Counted from the stretch's first letter, positions 9,158 to 17,818 are shown. The stretch is 34,919 nucleotides of DNA from Candidatus Obscuribacterales bacterium (GCA_019748395.1 JAIEPM010000470.1:1-34919); one strand, 5' to 3'. The notes: a model not told the origin generated them from the sequence alone. Made by a program: numbers and translations.

Positions 9158-10147
9158 TTAATTGTTGCGGCCGTTGCTGCCTGCTTTAGCTCTAACTACG
9201 ATCACCGAGCAGGGTGCATGCATTGCGGTGGCTTTACTGACACTGCCCAGGACAAACTCCATCATTCCACCCCGGCCATGCGAACCCATAATAATCAGAT
9301 CTGCCGGCCAGTCTTTTGAGCTTTGCAAAATTCCGTCTTTGGCATAGCCGTCTAAGAGGTCTGAGCTTACGGTGGCGTCCGGAAATTTCGCTTTGAGTTG
9401 ACTTATGGCGTTTTCAACGATTTTCTTGGATGCGGATTGCTCGGCTTCCATTGTCTTGCTGACCAGCGCCAGATATTCCTCCGAGCCTGCGCCTTCCCAG
9501 GGACCTAAGCCTGTGTAAGCCTGGAAAGGAAGCGGTTCTACAACACTAATCACTTTGAAGAACGGTTTGGCAGGCCATTGTCTGTTCAGCACTTCCTGTA
9601 GTGTCACTGCCGAACAGTCGGAATCGTCAAGAGCGATCAAATATTTGTCTTCTTCGATTGGTTGCTGTCTTTCAATTTCAGTAACCATTGTGCTTGGTGA
9701 AATGGCTCGCAGAATTTCTACGCTGCATTTTGCATGCGACAGCACATATTCGGGCACGCTGCCGAATAGAAACTCACCTGATTCGTTGCGGCCATGAGCG
9801 CCCATTATGATCGTGTCGGCATTGAATTTATCAGCTTCGGCAACAATTGTTTCTTTCGGCTTACCTTCAACGACTTGCCAGCTGACATTGTCTGCGCCGA
9901 ATTTTTCCCTGAGTTTGGCGCTGTACTTCTCCACGAGCTCAAGCAGATTGTTCTTGTGTCTTGTGTGAGCCTCAGTAGCAATCGGCGTAAGGCGCAAAAT
10001 TCCGACAATCTTATTTACTTTGTCGTGCAGCGGTTCGATAACTGAAATGACTCGAACTTTTGTGCCGGCTTCCCATGGTCTATACAGCACGATGTCGAGC
10101 GCCGCATCCGCATTCGCGGAACCATCTGTTGCCAGTAAAATTTTCAT
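9158..10147 (-). CDS. Tandem-domain universal stress protein (UspA family)
   Basis: A cytoplasmic protein of 329 residues made of two UspA domains. Both keep the ATP-binding signature G-2x-G-9x-G-(S/T): GAHGRNESGEFLFGS in the first half and GSHGRGGMMEFVLGS in the second, and both begin with the usual hydrophobic strand (ILLATDGS; YLIALDDSD). Such proteins bind ATP and act in stress survival, though the target is unknown. The start has a good GGAGA ribosome site. The gene begins 26 nt after the metG stop on the same strand, so it is probably co-transcribed with metG. Confidence 0.92.
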   Translation of the reverse strand: MKILLATDGSANADAALDIVLYRPWEAGTKVRVISVIEPLHDKVNKIVGILRLTPIATEAHTRHKNNLLELVEKYSAKLREKFGADNVSWQVVEGKPKETIVAEADKFNADTIIMGAHGRNESGEFLFGSVPEYVLSHAKCSVEILRAISPSTMVTEIERQQPIEEDKYLIALDDSDCSAVTLQEVLNRQWPAKPFFKVISVVEPLPFQAYTGLGPWEGAGSEEYLALVSKTMEAEQSASKKIVENAISQLKAKFPDATVSSDLLDGYAKDGILQSSKDWPADLIIMGSHGRGGMMEFVLGSVSKATAMHAPCSVIVVRAKAGSNGRNN

Positions 10148-10173
10148 TTCCGTCTCCTCGTGCAGTCTTCTAA

Positions 10174-11730
10174 TTATTTCTTTGTTCCGGCGGAAGCTTC
10201 GATTCCCGGTTCTTCAAGCCTTTGGAAAACCGGACCACGGTTGCGGACAGCTTGATTTGCGGGTACGGCGGTTTTGTAGACTTCGCTTTCAACACTAACG
10301 GAATTCAAAGGCAAGTCAAAGCCTAGCTGTTCCCATATGTCGTTTGAAAGATTGGGTGTGAATGGCGAAAGCAGCAATGCGGCGCGCTTGAGCATAGCCA
10401 TTACAGTCGCCAACACAATTCCGCCCTCGTCCTTTTTGCCTTCTTTGAACAAAGTCCAGGGTTTGCGATCATTCACATAGCGATTGGCCTCATCGACTAT
10501 GCCTTCAAAAATCACTTTGATTGCTTTGGCAAACTCCATTTCTTCCATGAATTCATGGTACTTGCGGCTGCTTTCTTCTATTGATTTCAGCATTGCCGGA
10601 TCAAGCGGTAGCTCGGGGACCTTGCCCTCGAAATTTGTTTCGAGTAGTTTTATCGCTCTGTTCAGAAGATTTCCCAGGCCGTTTGCCAGATGGCTGTTTA
10701 CTTTATTGATCATGTCCTGACGGGAGAAGTCACCGTCCTGATCGAAAGTATTGGCTTCAAACAGGAAATATCGAATTGAGTCCGACTTGTATGTTTCAGT
10801 CAAATAAACAGGGTCAAGAACATTGCCCAGAGTTTTGCTCATTTTCTGTCCTTCGACAGTGATGAAGCCATGTCCGAAGACCAGATTGGGCAGCTCGACA
10901 TCGATAGAAAGCAGCATTGCCGGCCAGTAAATGGCATGGAATTTGGTGATGTCTTTGCCGATTAAATGCAGGTCTGCCGGCCACCATTTTTTCCAGGCGC
11001 TTTCGTCTGTGTTGTATCCGGCGCCTGTTATGTAATTTGTGAGAGCGTCAATCCATACATAAATAACCTGATCCGGCTCGTCGGGAACCGGAATTCCCCA
11101 GCTTAACGAACCTCGCGAGCGGGTGCAGCTGAAATCGCCGAGTTCGGGATCTTCCAGCTGGTTCAATACTTCCAGCCTGCGCCCGTCCGGCTTGACATGC
11201 TCCTGGCTGCTTGTTAACCATTCCCGAACCGCATCCTTGTATTTGCTCAGCCGGAAAAAATAATTCTCTTCTTCAACTACTTTAGGTTCGCGCAAATGAT
11301 TCGGGCACTTGCCGTCTTTAAGATCGCGCTCGCGCCAGAAGTCTTCGCAACCCTCGCAGTACAAGCCTTTGTAGCTGCCTTTGTATACGTCACCTTTCTC
11401 CCGCATTTTGGCAAAAACTGCCTGTACGACTTTTTTGTGCCGCTCTTCGGTGGTGCGAATGAAATAATCATTGGATATATTCAAGAGCTTCCAGGCGTTT
11501 TGAAACTTGGCTGCAATTTCGTCGACGAACTCCTGGGGAGACTTGCCTGCCGCAGCGGCGGCTTTTTCCACTTTAATACCGTGTTCATCAGTGCCTGTCA
11601 GGAAGAAAACTTCCTTCCCTAACATTCTTTGATAACGCGCCACGATGTCAGCGGCTATTTTTTCGTAGGCATGTCCGATGTGCGGTGCGGCGTTAGCATA
11701 GTCGATAGCCGTTGTTACGTAGTACTTCAT
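10174..11730 (-). CDS. metG: Methionyl-tRNA synthetase
   Basis: This class I synthetase charges tRNA-Met in the cytoplasm. Motifs are PHIGHAYE (HIGH at residues 17-20), the zinc knuckle Cys125/Cys128 with Cys142/His145, the KMSKT loop (296-300), and WIDALTNYITG. At 518 residues it lacks the C-terminal EMAPII-like tRNA-binding domain, so it is the short form. I chose the ATG at 11730 because the product then begins MKYYVTTAIDY, as usual for the family, with AAGGA 6 nt upstream; the frame extends 12 codons further without support. Divergent from coaBC across a 137-bp spacer that must carry promoters for both. Confidence 0.96.
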   Translation of the reverse strand: MKYYVTTAIDYANAAPHIGHAYEKIAADIVARYQRMLGKEVFFLTGTDEHGIKVEKAAAAAGKSPQEFVDEIAAKFQNAWKLLNISNDYFIRTTEERHKKVVQAVFAKMREKGDVYKGSYKGLYCEGCEDFWRERDLKDGKCPNHLREPKVVEEENYFFRLSKYKDAVREWLTSSQEHVKPDGRRLEVLNQLEDPELGDFSCTRSRGSLSWGIPVPDEPDQVIYVWIDALTNYITGAGYNTDESAWKKWWPADLHLIGKDITKFHAIYWPAMLLSIDVELPNLVFGHGFITVEGQKMSKTLGNVLDPVYLTETYKSDSIRYFLFEANTFDQDGDFSRQDMINKVNSHLANGLGNLLNRAIKLLETNFEGKVPELPLDPAMLKSIEESSRKYHEFMEEMEFAKAIKVIFEGIVDEANRYVNDRKPWTLFKEGKKDEGGIVLATVMAMLKRAALLLSPFTPNLSNDIWEQLGFDLPLNSVSVESEVYKTAVPANQAVRNRGPVFQRLEEPGIEASAGTKK

Positions 11731-11867
11731 GAAGCTTCCTTGCCAGGTGGAACACTTGGGCGACAAATGGAAATTTTACCCTGTAATGCCGCGATTTCCT
11801 GGCTTTTATACCGTATTTCAGTAGATAATAGATGATTGTAACCATTTCAACTTGAGAGGGCGGATCG

Positions 11868-13148
11868 ATGTCCAAAGAGGCTTCTTCTCCAGACTTGTTT
11901 GAAGATATTTCCGAAGATTTACCTCTTAAGAACCGGACGGTAATTCTTGGCGTCACGGGTGGTATCGCCGCTTACAAAGCTTGCGACATTGCTTCCAAGC
12001 TGCGCAAAGCCGGCGCTGACGTGCATGCGGTCTTGACACCGAATGCTGCCGAGTTCATCACGCCGCTCTCTTTGCAAACACTCACTCGCAACCCGGTACA
12101 TGTGCACCAGTATGGTGACGGACAGTGGAAACCGGAGCATATCGAGCTGGCGCAGAAAGCGGAGCTTATCTTGATAGCGCCTGCAACTGCCAATACAATC
12201 GCCAAGCTGGCTACAGGTATCTGTGATGATCTTTTGACGACTATGGTGCTTGCCAGCCAGAGTCAGGTGGTTCTGGCACCGGCGATGAATCCTGTAATGC
12301 TCGATCATCCGGCAACACAGTACAACCTGGGGATTTTGCAGCATAGATTCCGTTATGAAATTATTCCGCCGGATGTCGGCGAGTTGGCTTGCGGCGATTG
12401 GGGTCCGGGCAAGATGACTTCAGTTGAAGCTATTGTTCAGAACGTTATTTCGCGATTGCAATCAAGAACCAGTCTTTCCGGCAAGCAAATTCTTGTCACC
12501 GCGGGTGGCACCAGAGAACCAATCGATCCTGTGCGCTTCATCGGCAACCGTTCTTCCGGGAAAATGGGCATCGCAGTCGCTGATGCTGCCTATGCCCGTG
12601 GCGCCGAGGTTACACTGGTCAGCACCGTTCATGTGGAGCGTAACTATCCGGTTGTTGTTGTCGAAACTGCTCAGGAAATGCAGGATGCTGTTGAATCCGA
12701 GTTTGATGGTTGTGACGGGCTGGTCATGACTGCTGCTGTTGCCGACTACAGACCGATAGTCGTTGCTCAGCAAAAGATAAAGAAAACTGAATCCGAAGAT
12801 CTTGTCCTAGAGCTCACTAAAAACCCGGACATTCTTGACTTGCTGGGTCGTGTTAAGAGAAAAGACCAGGTTATTTGCGGATTTGCCGCAGAATCTGAAG
12901 GTTTGCTGAATAACGCTCAACAAAAATTGAAGCGCAAACATCTTGATGTAATTGTCGGAAATGACATTACAGTGCCTGATATCGGCTTCGGCAGCGACTA
13001 CAACGCTGTGGTGATTTTAACTGCAGAAGGACAGCGCGAAAACCTGCCTCGCATGCCGAAACGGGCGATCGCCGACCACCTGCTCGACATGGTGGCGCAA
13101 CGCCTCGATGCCATAGCTTTGAAGAAAAGCGCAGCAGTAAGCAAATAA
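11868..13148 (+). CDS. coaBC: Bifunctional phosphopantothenoylcysteine decarboxylase / phosphopantothenate-cysteine ligase
   Basis: CoaBC carries out two consecutive steps of coenzyme A synthesis: ligation of cysteine to phosphopantothenate and decarboxylation of the product. The N-terminal flavoprotein decarboxylase domain has GGIAAYKA, catalytic His91 in HIELAQKAE, PATANT, PAMN with Asn141, and LACGDWGPGKM with Cys175. The C-terminal ligase domain has ILVTAGGTREPIDPVRFIGN, MTAAVADYRP and KIKK. A purine-rich ribosome site (GAGAGGG) precedes the ATG. The 426-residue length is normal, with a slightly extended acidic N-terminus of about 20 residues before the flavodoxin fold. Confidence 0.96.
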   Translation: MSKEASSPDLFEDISEDLPLKNRTVILGVTGGIAAYKACDIASKLRKAGADVHAVLTPNAAEFITPLSLQTLTRNPVHVHQYGDGQWKPEHIELAQKAELILIAPATANTIAKLATGICDDLLTTMVLASQSQVVLAPAMNPVMLDHPATQYNLGILQHRFRYEIIPPDVGELACGDWGPGKMTSVEAIVQNVISRLQSRTSLSGKQILVTAGGTREPIDPVRFIGNRSSGKMGIAVADAAYARGAEVTLVSTVHVERNYPVVVVETAQEMQDAVESEFDGCDGLVMTAAVADYRPIVVAQQKIKKTESEDLVLELTKNPDILDLLGRVKRKDQVICGFAAESEGLLNNAQQKLKRKHLDVIVGNDITVPDIGFGSDYNAVVILTAEGQRENLPRMPKRAIADHLLDMVAQRLDAIALKKSAAVSK

Positions 13149-13311
13149 GCGGCTTTTGCGTTAGAGAAGGCGCCTTCGGGCGATATCGAAGCGGGCGCCG
13201 CACGGCAGCGACCCTAGCAGATCCGGGAGAGCGGCAGGTTTAGACCCGGAAGCGTCGGCTTCGGGGTGTCAGGCTGGAGTTCGAGCCGCCGGGACGTCAT
13301 CCGACCGGGGG
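13149..13311. other. GC-rich structured intergenic region
   Basis: No gene is seen here. Two strong inverted repeats stand out: GGCGCCTTCG paired with CGAA-GCG-GGCGCC (about 13169-13199), and ACCC-x-GAAGC / GCTTC-x-GGGT around loop GTCG (about 13243-13267). Neither is followed by a T-tract, so they are not clean intrinsic terminators. The interval may hold the end of the coaBC transcript, a leader, or a small structured RNA. Local GC content is visibly higher than in neighbouring genes. Confidence 0.4.
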
Positions 13312-13320
13312 TGCTATACT
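13312..13320 (+). promoter_or_regulatory. Extended -10 promoter for the YtxH cassette
   Basis: TGCTATACT is an extended -10 element (TG-n-TATACT), 63 nt before the first YtxH-like start. No good -35 is seen 17 nt upstream, consistent with an extended -10 promoter. Confidence 0.55.
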
Positions 13321-13383
13321 CCCTTCTGGAGCTTGCTTCATTCATATTTGAGCAGCGCTCCAGGCGTTTTAAGGAGCAAAGCA

Positions 13384-13755
13384 ATGGGCAATAATGCATA
13401 TCCCTATCAGCATCAAGATTCCGATTCCGGATTCGGACTCGGCGCCTGGCTCATCGGGCTCTTGATTGGCGCAGCCGGCGGAGTGACGCTGGGTCTGCTG
13501 ACCGCGCCGAAATCAGGCAAGGAATTGCGCGGCGAACTCAAAGAAGGCGCAATGAACCTTCCTGACCGTTGCAGCGAATTGATGGACGATACTCTTGATC
13601 TTTACGCATCAGGCGTTAATTACGCACAACTGGCAGTTGAAGAGCAAACCATGAGAGTAAAGCGCGCCGTCGCCGCAGGCAAGTTGGCTGCAGCTAAGAA
13701 GCGCGAAGAGCTTGATTACAGCAGCTCTTCCGTACTTCCGTTTCAGCATAATTAA
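13384..13755 (+). CDS. YtxH domain-containing membrane protein (first copy)
   Basis: A 123-residue protein with one glycine-rich membrane helix (about residues 19-40, LGAWLIGLLIGAAGGVTLG) followed directly by the YtxH hallmark LTAPKSGKELRGEL, then a helical cytoplasmic tail. YtxH-family proteins are small, often stress-associated membrane proteins without a defined biochemical role. The ATG at 13384 is chosen because AAGGAG lies 8 nt upstream; the frame is open further but without a ribosome site. It heads a three-gene group with a DUF948-like gene and a second YtxH gene. Confidence 0.85.
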   Translation: MGNNAYPYQHQDSDSGFGLGAWLIGLLIGAAGGVTLGLLTAPKSGKELRGELKEGAMNLPDRCSELMDDTLDLYASGVNYAQLAVEEQTMRVKRAVAAGKLAAAKKREELDYSSSSVLPFQHN

Positions 13756-13768
13756 CTGAGGACACTGC

Positions 13769-14197
13769 GTGGACGCCAATCTGGTAGTAAACGTTGCCGT
13801 GGTTGCAGCCTTGATCTTTCTGGCTGTTTCACTGACCATTCTGGTCGCATCCGTAATGCCTCTATTGAGGCAGAGTGAAGCGACACTTTCTTCGCTGGCA
13901 CGGCTTTCCGATACGCTCGACAAGGAAGTTCCGCCCACACTTGCAGAACTTCGTGGTGTTATGGATGGAGTCAATCAAATCCGATCAATTACAGCGCAGC
14001 GAGTGACCGATGTCGGCCACAAAGCAGAAGAACTAACCGGCAATGTCACAACTCTGGTCGGTACTGCCAAAAAGGAATCAAGTGTAGCGAGCGCCGGTCT
14101 TTTCGCCGGTCTTAAGGCCTATTTCCTCGGTGGCGAGGAAAAGGCGGAATCAAAATCAATAGCAATGGAGCGGAAAAATGTCGAACTCAAGCACTAA
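13769..14197 (+). CDS. DUF948-like membrane protein
   Basis: A 142-residue protein with an N-terminal membrane helix (about residues 6-32) and a long amphipathic helical region with LARLSDTLDKEVPPTLAELRGVM, the pattern of DUF948 proteins often found beside YtxH genes. The start is GTG, supported by TGAGGA 6 nt upstream. It begins 13 nt after the first YtxH-like gene and its 3' end overlaps the second YtxH gene by 20 nt, so all three are co-translated. Function unknown; probably an envelope structural or stress protein. Confidence 0.75.
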   Translation: MDANLVVNVAVVAALIFLAVSLTILVASVMPLLRQSEATLSSLARLSDTLDKEVPPTLAELRGVMDGVNQIRSITAQRVTDVGHKAEELTGNVTTLVGTAKKESSVASAGLFAGLKAYFLGGEEKAESKSIAMERKNVELKH

Positions 14198-14525
14198 GTT
14201 TTTAGAAGGACTCTTGCTTGGCGGAGTGCTCGGTTTCATCGGCGGAATTCTATTTGCGCCCAAGTCCGGCAGAGAACTTCGCAAAGATCTTGCAGACGGC
14301 TCGGATGAGATTTATAAGCAAGCCAGCACCTCAATCTCGGATTTCAAAGATCGCGGTCAGCAAGCCATGCAGGATTTCCAGTCGAAGGGAGATGCCGTGC
14401 TTAAGCAAGCAACGCAGCAGTTCCAGGAAACACGCGACCAGCTCAGCCAGAAGATTCAAGAAATGGGTGGCAAGTCATCCTCTAAAGTCTCTCTGCAAGA
14501 GCCTGAGTCCGCCCAACATATGTAA
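14178..14525 (+). CDS. YtxH domain-containing membrane protein (second copy)
   Basis: A 115-residue protein with an N-terminal helix (FLEGLLLGGVLGFIGGILF) followed by the YtxH motif APKSGRELRKDL and a Gln/Lys-rich coiled-coil tail. It is a paralogue of the gene at 13384 but shares only the helix-plus-motif core. A GGAG site about 8 nt upstream lies within the overlapping DUF948-like gene. Its stop TAA is also the in-frame stop just upstream of the next gene's TTG start. Confidence 0.85.
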   Translation: MSNSSTKFLEGLLLGGVLGFIGGILFAPKSGRELRKDLADGSDEIYKQASTSISDFKDRGQQAMQDFQSKGDAVLKQATQQFQETRDQLSQKIQEMGGKSSSKVSLQEPESAQHM

Positions 14526-14534
14526 GCTTCAGCT

Positions 14535-15251
14535 TTGCGCCTCAATCAAGCCATTGCCCGCAGCGGATATTGTTCTCGTCGACATGCAGACGAGCTTATC
14601 GCGGCGGGCAAAGTTTTTGTAAACGGAGAGCTTGTTCTTGATTTTTCCAGGCAGGTGGATCCTTTTAAGGATGAGCTGAAGGTCGAAGGACGACGGCTCA
14701 GTTTCGCTCGCCATATATATGTACTTTTGCACAAACCTCCGGGTGTGGTCACGAGCATGTCCGATGAATCCGGCCGTGAGACCGTCATGGATCTTCTGCC
14801 GGAGGAGCTTAGAACGCTTCGTCCGGTTGGACGTCTTGACATGTTTTCGGAAGGACTGCTTCTACTTAGTAATGATGGACACTTTATTCAAGAACTCACC
14901 CATCCTTCCAAGCATCTGCCTAAAAAGTACGAGATAAAGGTCAAAGGAGCAGTACCCGACCGCGATCTGCATCGAATGGCCGAAGGTGTTATGTTGGAAG
15001 ACGGCCTCACTCTACCGGCAAAAGTTAAGCTTCTCGTGAGAAATAAATCTTTTAGCGAATTTGAGATATCCATCACAGAAGGGCGTAACCGTCAGCTTCG
15101 CCGCATGTGTGCCGAACTTGGATATACAGTAGTTCGCTTGCGCCGACTGGGTATAGGTAGGTTACAATTGGGTCTGATACCCTCCGGCTCATGGCGATAT
15201 TTGACTGATGACGAAGTCCGGTTACTTCTCCCCAAAACAACAGGCAACTGA
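14535..15251 (+). CDS. rRNA pseudouridine synthase, RsuA/RluB/E/F family
   Basis: This enzyme isomerises a specific uridine of ribosomal RNA. It has an N-terminal S4 RNA-binding domain (RLNQAIARSGYCSRRHADELI, about residues 2-60) and the catalytic domain with GRLDMFSEGLLLLSNDG carrying the catalytic Asp102, then KYEIKVKG and EGRNRQLRRMC. The 238-residue length fits RluB/RsuA; the rRNA target cannot be decided. The start must be the TTG at 14535: an in-frame TAA lies 12 nt upstream and the protein begins exactly where the family does. No clear ribosome site is seen, so initiation probably depends on coupling to the YtxH gene 9 nt upstream. Confidence 0.92.
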   Translation: MRLNQAIARSGYCSRRHADELIAAGKVFVNGELVLDFSRQVDPFKDELKVEGRRLSFARHIYVLLHKPPGVVTSMSDESGRETVMDLLPEELRTLRPVGRLDMFSEGLLLLSNDGHFIQELTHPSKHLPKKYEIKVKGAVPDRDLHRMAEGVMLEDGLTLPAKVKLLVRNKSFSEFEISITEGRNRQLRRMCAELGYTVVRLRRLGIGRLQLGLIPSGSWRYLTDDEVRLLLPKTTGN

Positions 15252-15258
15252 CGATACG

Positions 15259-16278
15259 ATGTCGTTAGAAACAATAGGACAGAAGCTGAAATCAGCGCGT
15301 GAAGCCCAGGGCTTGACGCTGGTTCAAGTTTACGAACGCACGAAAATTCCACTCAACCACCTGCAAGCAGTTGAGTCAGGCGACACGGAAGACCTTCCTG
15401 AGCCGGTTTTCATCTTTGGCTTTATAAAGCGTTATTCAGAATGTGTCGGTTTGGACGGGCAGGTGCTCGCCGACGAATATCGTGCTCATGTGGAAGCTGC
15501 ATCCGGCAACGGACGCCGCAATCAGAACGCTCAGGCAACACCTTATTATGCCTCTAGTGAATATATTGCCAAGTCCAAGCCCCGTATCAGCACACCCACT
15601 TACAAACTCTGGCTTTTCAACGCCATCATTATTGTCGGTGTGGTCGGGACAATTACCTGGTTTATCAACGCTCAGCAAAATAACATTGCTAATCAAACAG
15701 ATCCTTCGCTGGCTTCGTTAAGAAGTGCTACGCAGCATTTAGCGCCGGTTGCACCGCAACCGAATCAACCGGTGCCGGGTCAAACGCAGGCTCCGGCGCC
15801 GCAAGATACAAGCCAGAAACTCACTCTTTCTGCGACTCGGCACGTTTGGGTGGAAGTCAAGCGCTTGAGCAGCGGCGAGAGTGTTTTCACCGGATATCTT
15901 GAGCAAGGCGACCGTCGGGACTTTGAAGATCTACAAGGATTGATCGTCAGAGCAGGCGACGGGGGTAGCTTGTCAGTAGAGAGACAGGGTAAAATTGAAC
16001 CCTTCGGTTTGAACGGTAAGGTTGTCGAAAGACAATTCGTTGCACCGCAAGGCACCGCGACTGCTGCGGCTGTAGATTCTGCAAAGACTTCCACGGCTTC
16101 CAGTCTCGGAACAGGAACTGTCAGCAGCTCCGTTTCGCGCCCTGTTGTTAGACGAGTACGCCGCACCGCCAGCTCCGAAGGCTCACGCCCTGCACGGCAG
16201 GCGGAAAGCCGACGCTACGACAGCGGACCCCGGGAAGTTCCGGCTCGTTACTCTGAAGGGCGTCTCGACTCAGACTAA
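15259..16278 (+). CDS. rodZ: RodZ-like cytoskeletal / HTH transmembrane protein
   Basis: A 339-residue bitopic membrane protein with the RodZ layout: an N-terminal helix-turn-helix domain (IGQKLKSAREAQGLTLVQVY, then IKRYSECVGLD), one membrane helix (about residues 117-136), a Pro/Gln-rich linker, and a periplasmic DUF4115-type domain (LSATRHVWVEVK, then GYLEQGDRRDF, LIVRAGDGGSLSV). RodZ links MreB to the cell wall elongation machinery. The tail after about residue 275 is low-complexity, rich in Ser, Arg and Thr. I chose ATG 15259 since it matches the family N-terminus; an earlier ATG at 15208 would overlap the previous gene. It starts 7 nt after the pseudouridine synthase stop. Confidence 0.8.
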   Translation: MSLETIGQKLKSAREAQGLTLVQVYERTKIPLNHLQAVESGDTEDLPEPVFIFGFIKRYSECVGLDGQVLADEYRAHVEAASGNGRRNQNAQATPYYASSEYIAKSKPRISTPTYKLWLFNAIIIVGVVGTITWFINAQQNNIANQTDPSLASLRSATQHLAPVAPQPNQPVPGQTQAPAPQDTSQKLTLSATRHVWVEVKRLSSGESVFTGYLEQGDRRDFEDLQGLIVRAGDGGSLSVERQGKIEPFGLNGKVVERQFVAPQGTATAAAVDSAKTSTASSLGTGTVSSSVSRPVVRRVRRTASSEGSRPARQAESRRYDSGPREVPARYSEGRLDSD

Positions 16279-16305
16279 TTCCAGCTCCGGCTGGAAATAC
16301 CAGCC
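16279..16305 (+). promoter_or_regulatory. Two mutually exclusive hairpins before rimO
   Basis: TTCCAGC / GCTGGAA (16279-16285 with 16290-16296) and GGCTGG / CCAGCC (16289-16294 with 16300-16305) share the same central segment and cannot form together. The second stem ends directly at the AGGAGG ribosome site (16306-16311) of rimO, so the choice of fold could affect ribosome access or mark a weak attenuation site. This is inference from base pairing only. Confidence 0.4.
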
Positions 16306-16319
16306 AGGAGGCTCGCGTT

Positions 16320-17696
16320 ATGTTGAATAACCCCAAATTCGGGGTAGTTTCGCTCGGTTGCCCGAAAAATCAAACCGACACGGAAGTTATGCTGGGCTTG
16401 TTGAAAGACGCCGGCTTTGATTTGACTTTCGATAACGACGAAGCTGATATTTGCCTGATAAACACCTGCTCATTTATTGAAGATGCTCGTCGCGAGTCTG
16501 TGCGCAATATTGTCGATCTCGCTTCCGACGGCAAGCAGCTTATTGTGGCTGGTTGTCTTGCTCAGCACTTTAAAGATGAGCTATTGAACGAACTGCCCGA
16601 AGCCAGAGCTGTGGTCGGCACGGGCGACATTCACAAGATTGTCGAGATTGCTAAGGCTATTGTTGAAGATTCAAGTTTGCGGATCGTGCAAGTTTCCGCA
16701 GTGCCTAATGATCATATCGATGAAGTTATGCCGCGCGTTTCGACGTCGGTTGGTGCATCCTCTTATTTGAAGATTGCCGAGGGCTGTGACCATGCCTGCA
16801 CTTTCTGCATTATTCCAATGTTGCGCGGTAAGTTCCGTTCGCGCTCCATTGATTCGCTGGTTCAAGAAGCAAAAATTCTTGTGGCAGCCGGTACACGCGA
16901 AATAATTCTGGTTTCGCAAGACTCAAGCTATTACGGACTGGATCTCTACAATCGCATGGCTTTGCCGGAGCTGCTGGAAGCTTTGCATGAGATTGAAGGT
17001 CTCGACTGGATTCGCATCATGTACTTCTATCCGACAGAGACTAATCGCAAGTTGCTTGAAACTATGGCTCGCTTGCCTAAGGTCGTCAAATATGTGGATA
17101 TACCGCTTCAGCACAGCCACCCTGAAGTTCTGAGTTCTATGGCTCGCCCGCTTCATCCTGAAAAAAGCGTGCAGTTGATACGTGAAATTTTGCCGGAAGC
17201 TGCAATTCGCTCGACTTTCATTGTCGGTTTCCCCGGCGAAACAGAAGAGCATTTTGAACACTTGCACAAGTTCATCAAAGAAGCCAAATTTGATCGTCTT
17301 GGTGTTTTCACTTATTCCAAACAAACTGAAGTTCCAAGCGGCAACATGAAAAATCAAGTTCCGCAGAAAGTGAAAAAATTGCGCCGCAATCGCATTATGG
17401 AAACACAGTTGGAGATTTCCAGAGAACGCAATGAAAAACTGATCGGCAAAGAAATTGAAGTCTTACTTGAAGGATACGATGAGGTCAAAGAGCTCTATTT
17501 CGGACGCACTCAATGGGATGCTCCGCAAATAGACAACACTGTTTATGTAAGTCCGGATGGATTGAGCCATTCATGGCTTGGAGAAATTGTTACTGTCAAG
17601 GTTGATGAGGCTAAGCCTTACGACCTTTTCGGCAAGGCCGTAGTTCCGCCGATTACAACAGAGTCGGCGCTTCTAGAATTGGCTGCTAAGGTCTAG
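16320..17696 (+). CDS. rimO: Ribosomal protein S12 methylthiotransferase RimO
   Basis: RimO is a radical SAM enzyme that adds a methylthio group to a conserved Asp of ribosomal protein S12. The 458-residue product has the N-terminal MTTase domain with cluster ligands Cys14, Cys50 and Cys79 (SLGCPKNQTD, NTCSF, AGCL), the radical SAM motif CDHACTFC (Cys156, Cys160, Cys163), and a C-terminal TRAM domain. The start SLGCPKNQ separates RimO from MiaB. A strong AGGAGG lies 8 nt before the ATG. Confidence 0.96.
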   Translation: MLNNPKFGVVSLGCPKNQTDTEVMLGLLKDAGFDLTFDNDEADICLINTCSFIEDARRESVRNIVDLASDGKQLIVAGCLAQHFKDELLNELPEARAVVGTGDIHKIVEIAKAIVEDSSLRIVQVSAVPNDHIDEVMPRVSTSVGASSYLKIAEGCDHACTFCIIPMLRGKFRSRSIDSLVQEAKILVAAGTREIILVSQDSSYYGLDLYNRMALPELLEALHEIEGLDWIRIMYFYPTETNRKLLETMARLPKVVKYVDIPLQHSHPEVLSSMARPLHPEKSVQLIREILPEAAIRSTFIVGFPGETEEHFEHLHKFIKEAKFDRLGVFTYSKQTEVPSGNMKNQVPQKVKKLRRNRIMETQLEISRERNEKLIGKEIEVLLEGYDEVKELYFGRTQWDAPQIDNTVYVSPDGLSHSWLGEIVTVKVDEAKPYDLFGKAVVPPITTESALLELAAKV

Positions 17697-17734
17697 ATTT
17701 AGAGTCTGCTGGAAATCTAATCGAACATTCATTC

Positions 17735-17740
17735 TATAAT
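17735..17740 (+). promoter_or_regulatory. Probable -10 element for the exported repeat protein gene
   Basis: A perfect TATAAT lies 79 nt upstream of the favoured start at 17819, within the 104-nt gap after rimO. No convincing -35 is seen at the usual distance. Confidence 0.45.
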
Positions 17741-17818
17741 AAGCAAACAAGTAGCCGGCGCCTTGAATTTCAAGCTGTTCGTGGCCGACTTGACCTTGAT
17801 ATGCGGAGATTCGCTGAA

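Noticed and set aside
13270-13300. GGAGTTCGAGCCGCC resembles a tRNA T-arm.
   Set aside because: The T-stem has mismatches, and no matching acceptor, D-arm or anticodon arm can be found at the right distance.
17694-17719. TAGATTT / AAATCTA stem at the rimO stop as a terminator.
   Set aside because: AT-rich 7-bp stem with a 12-nt loop and no T-tract after it.
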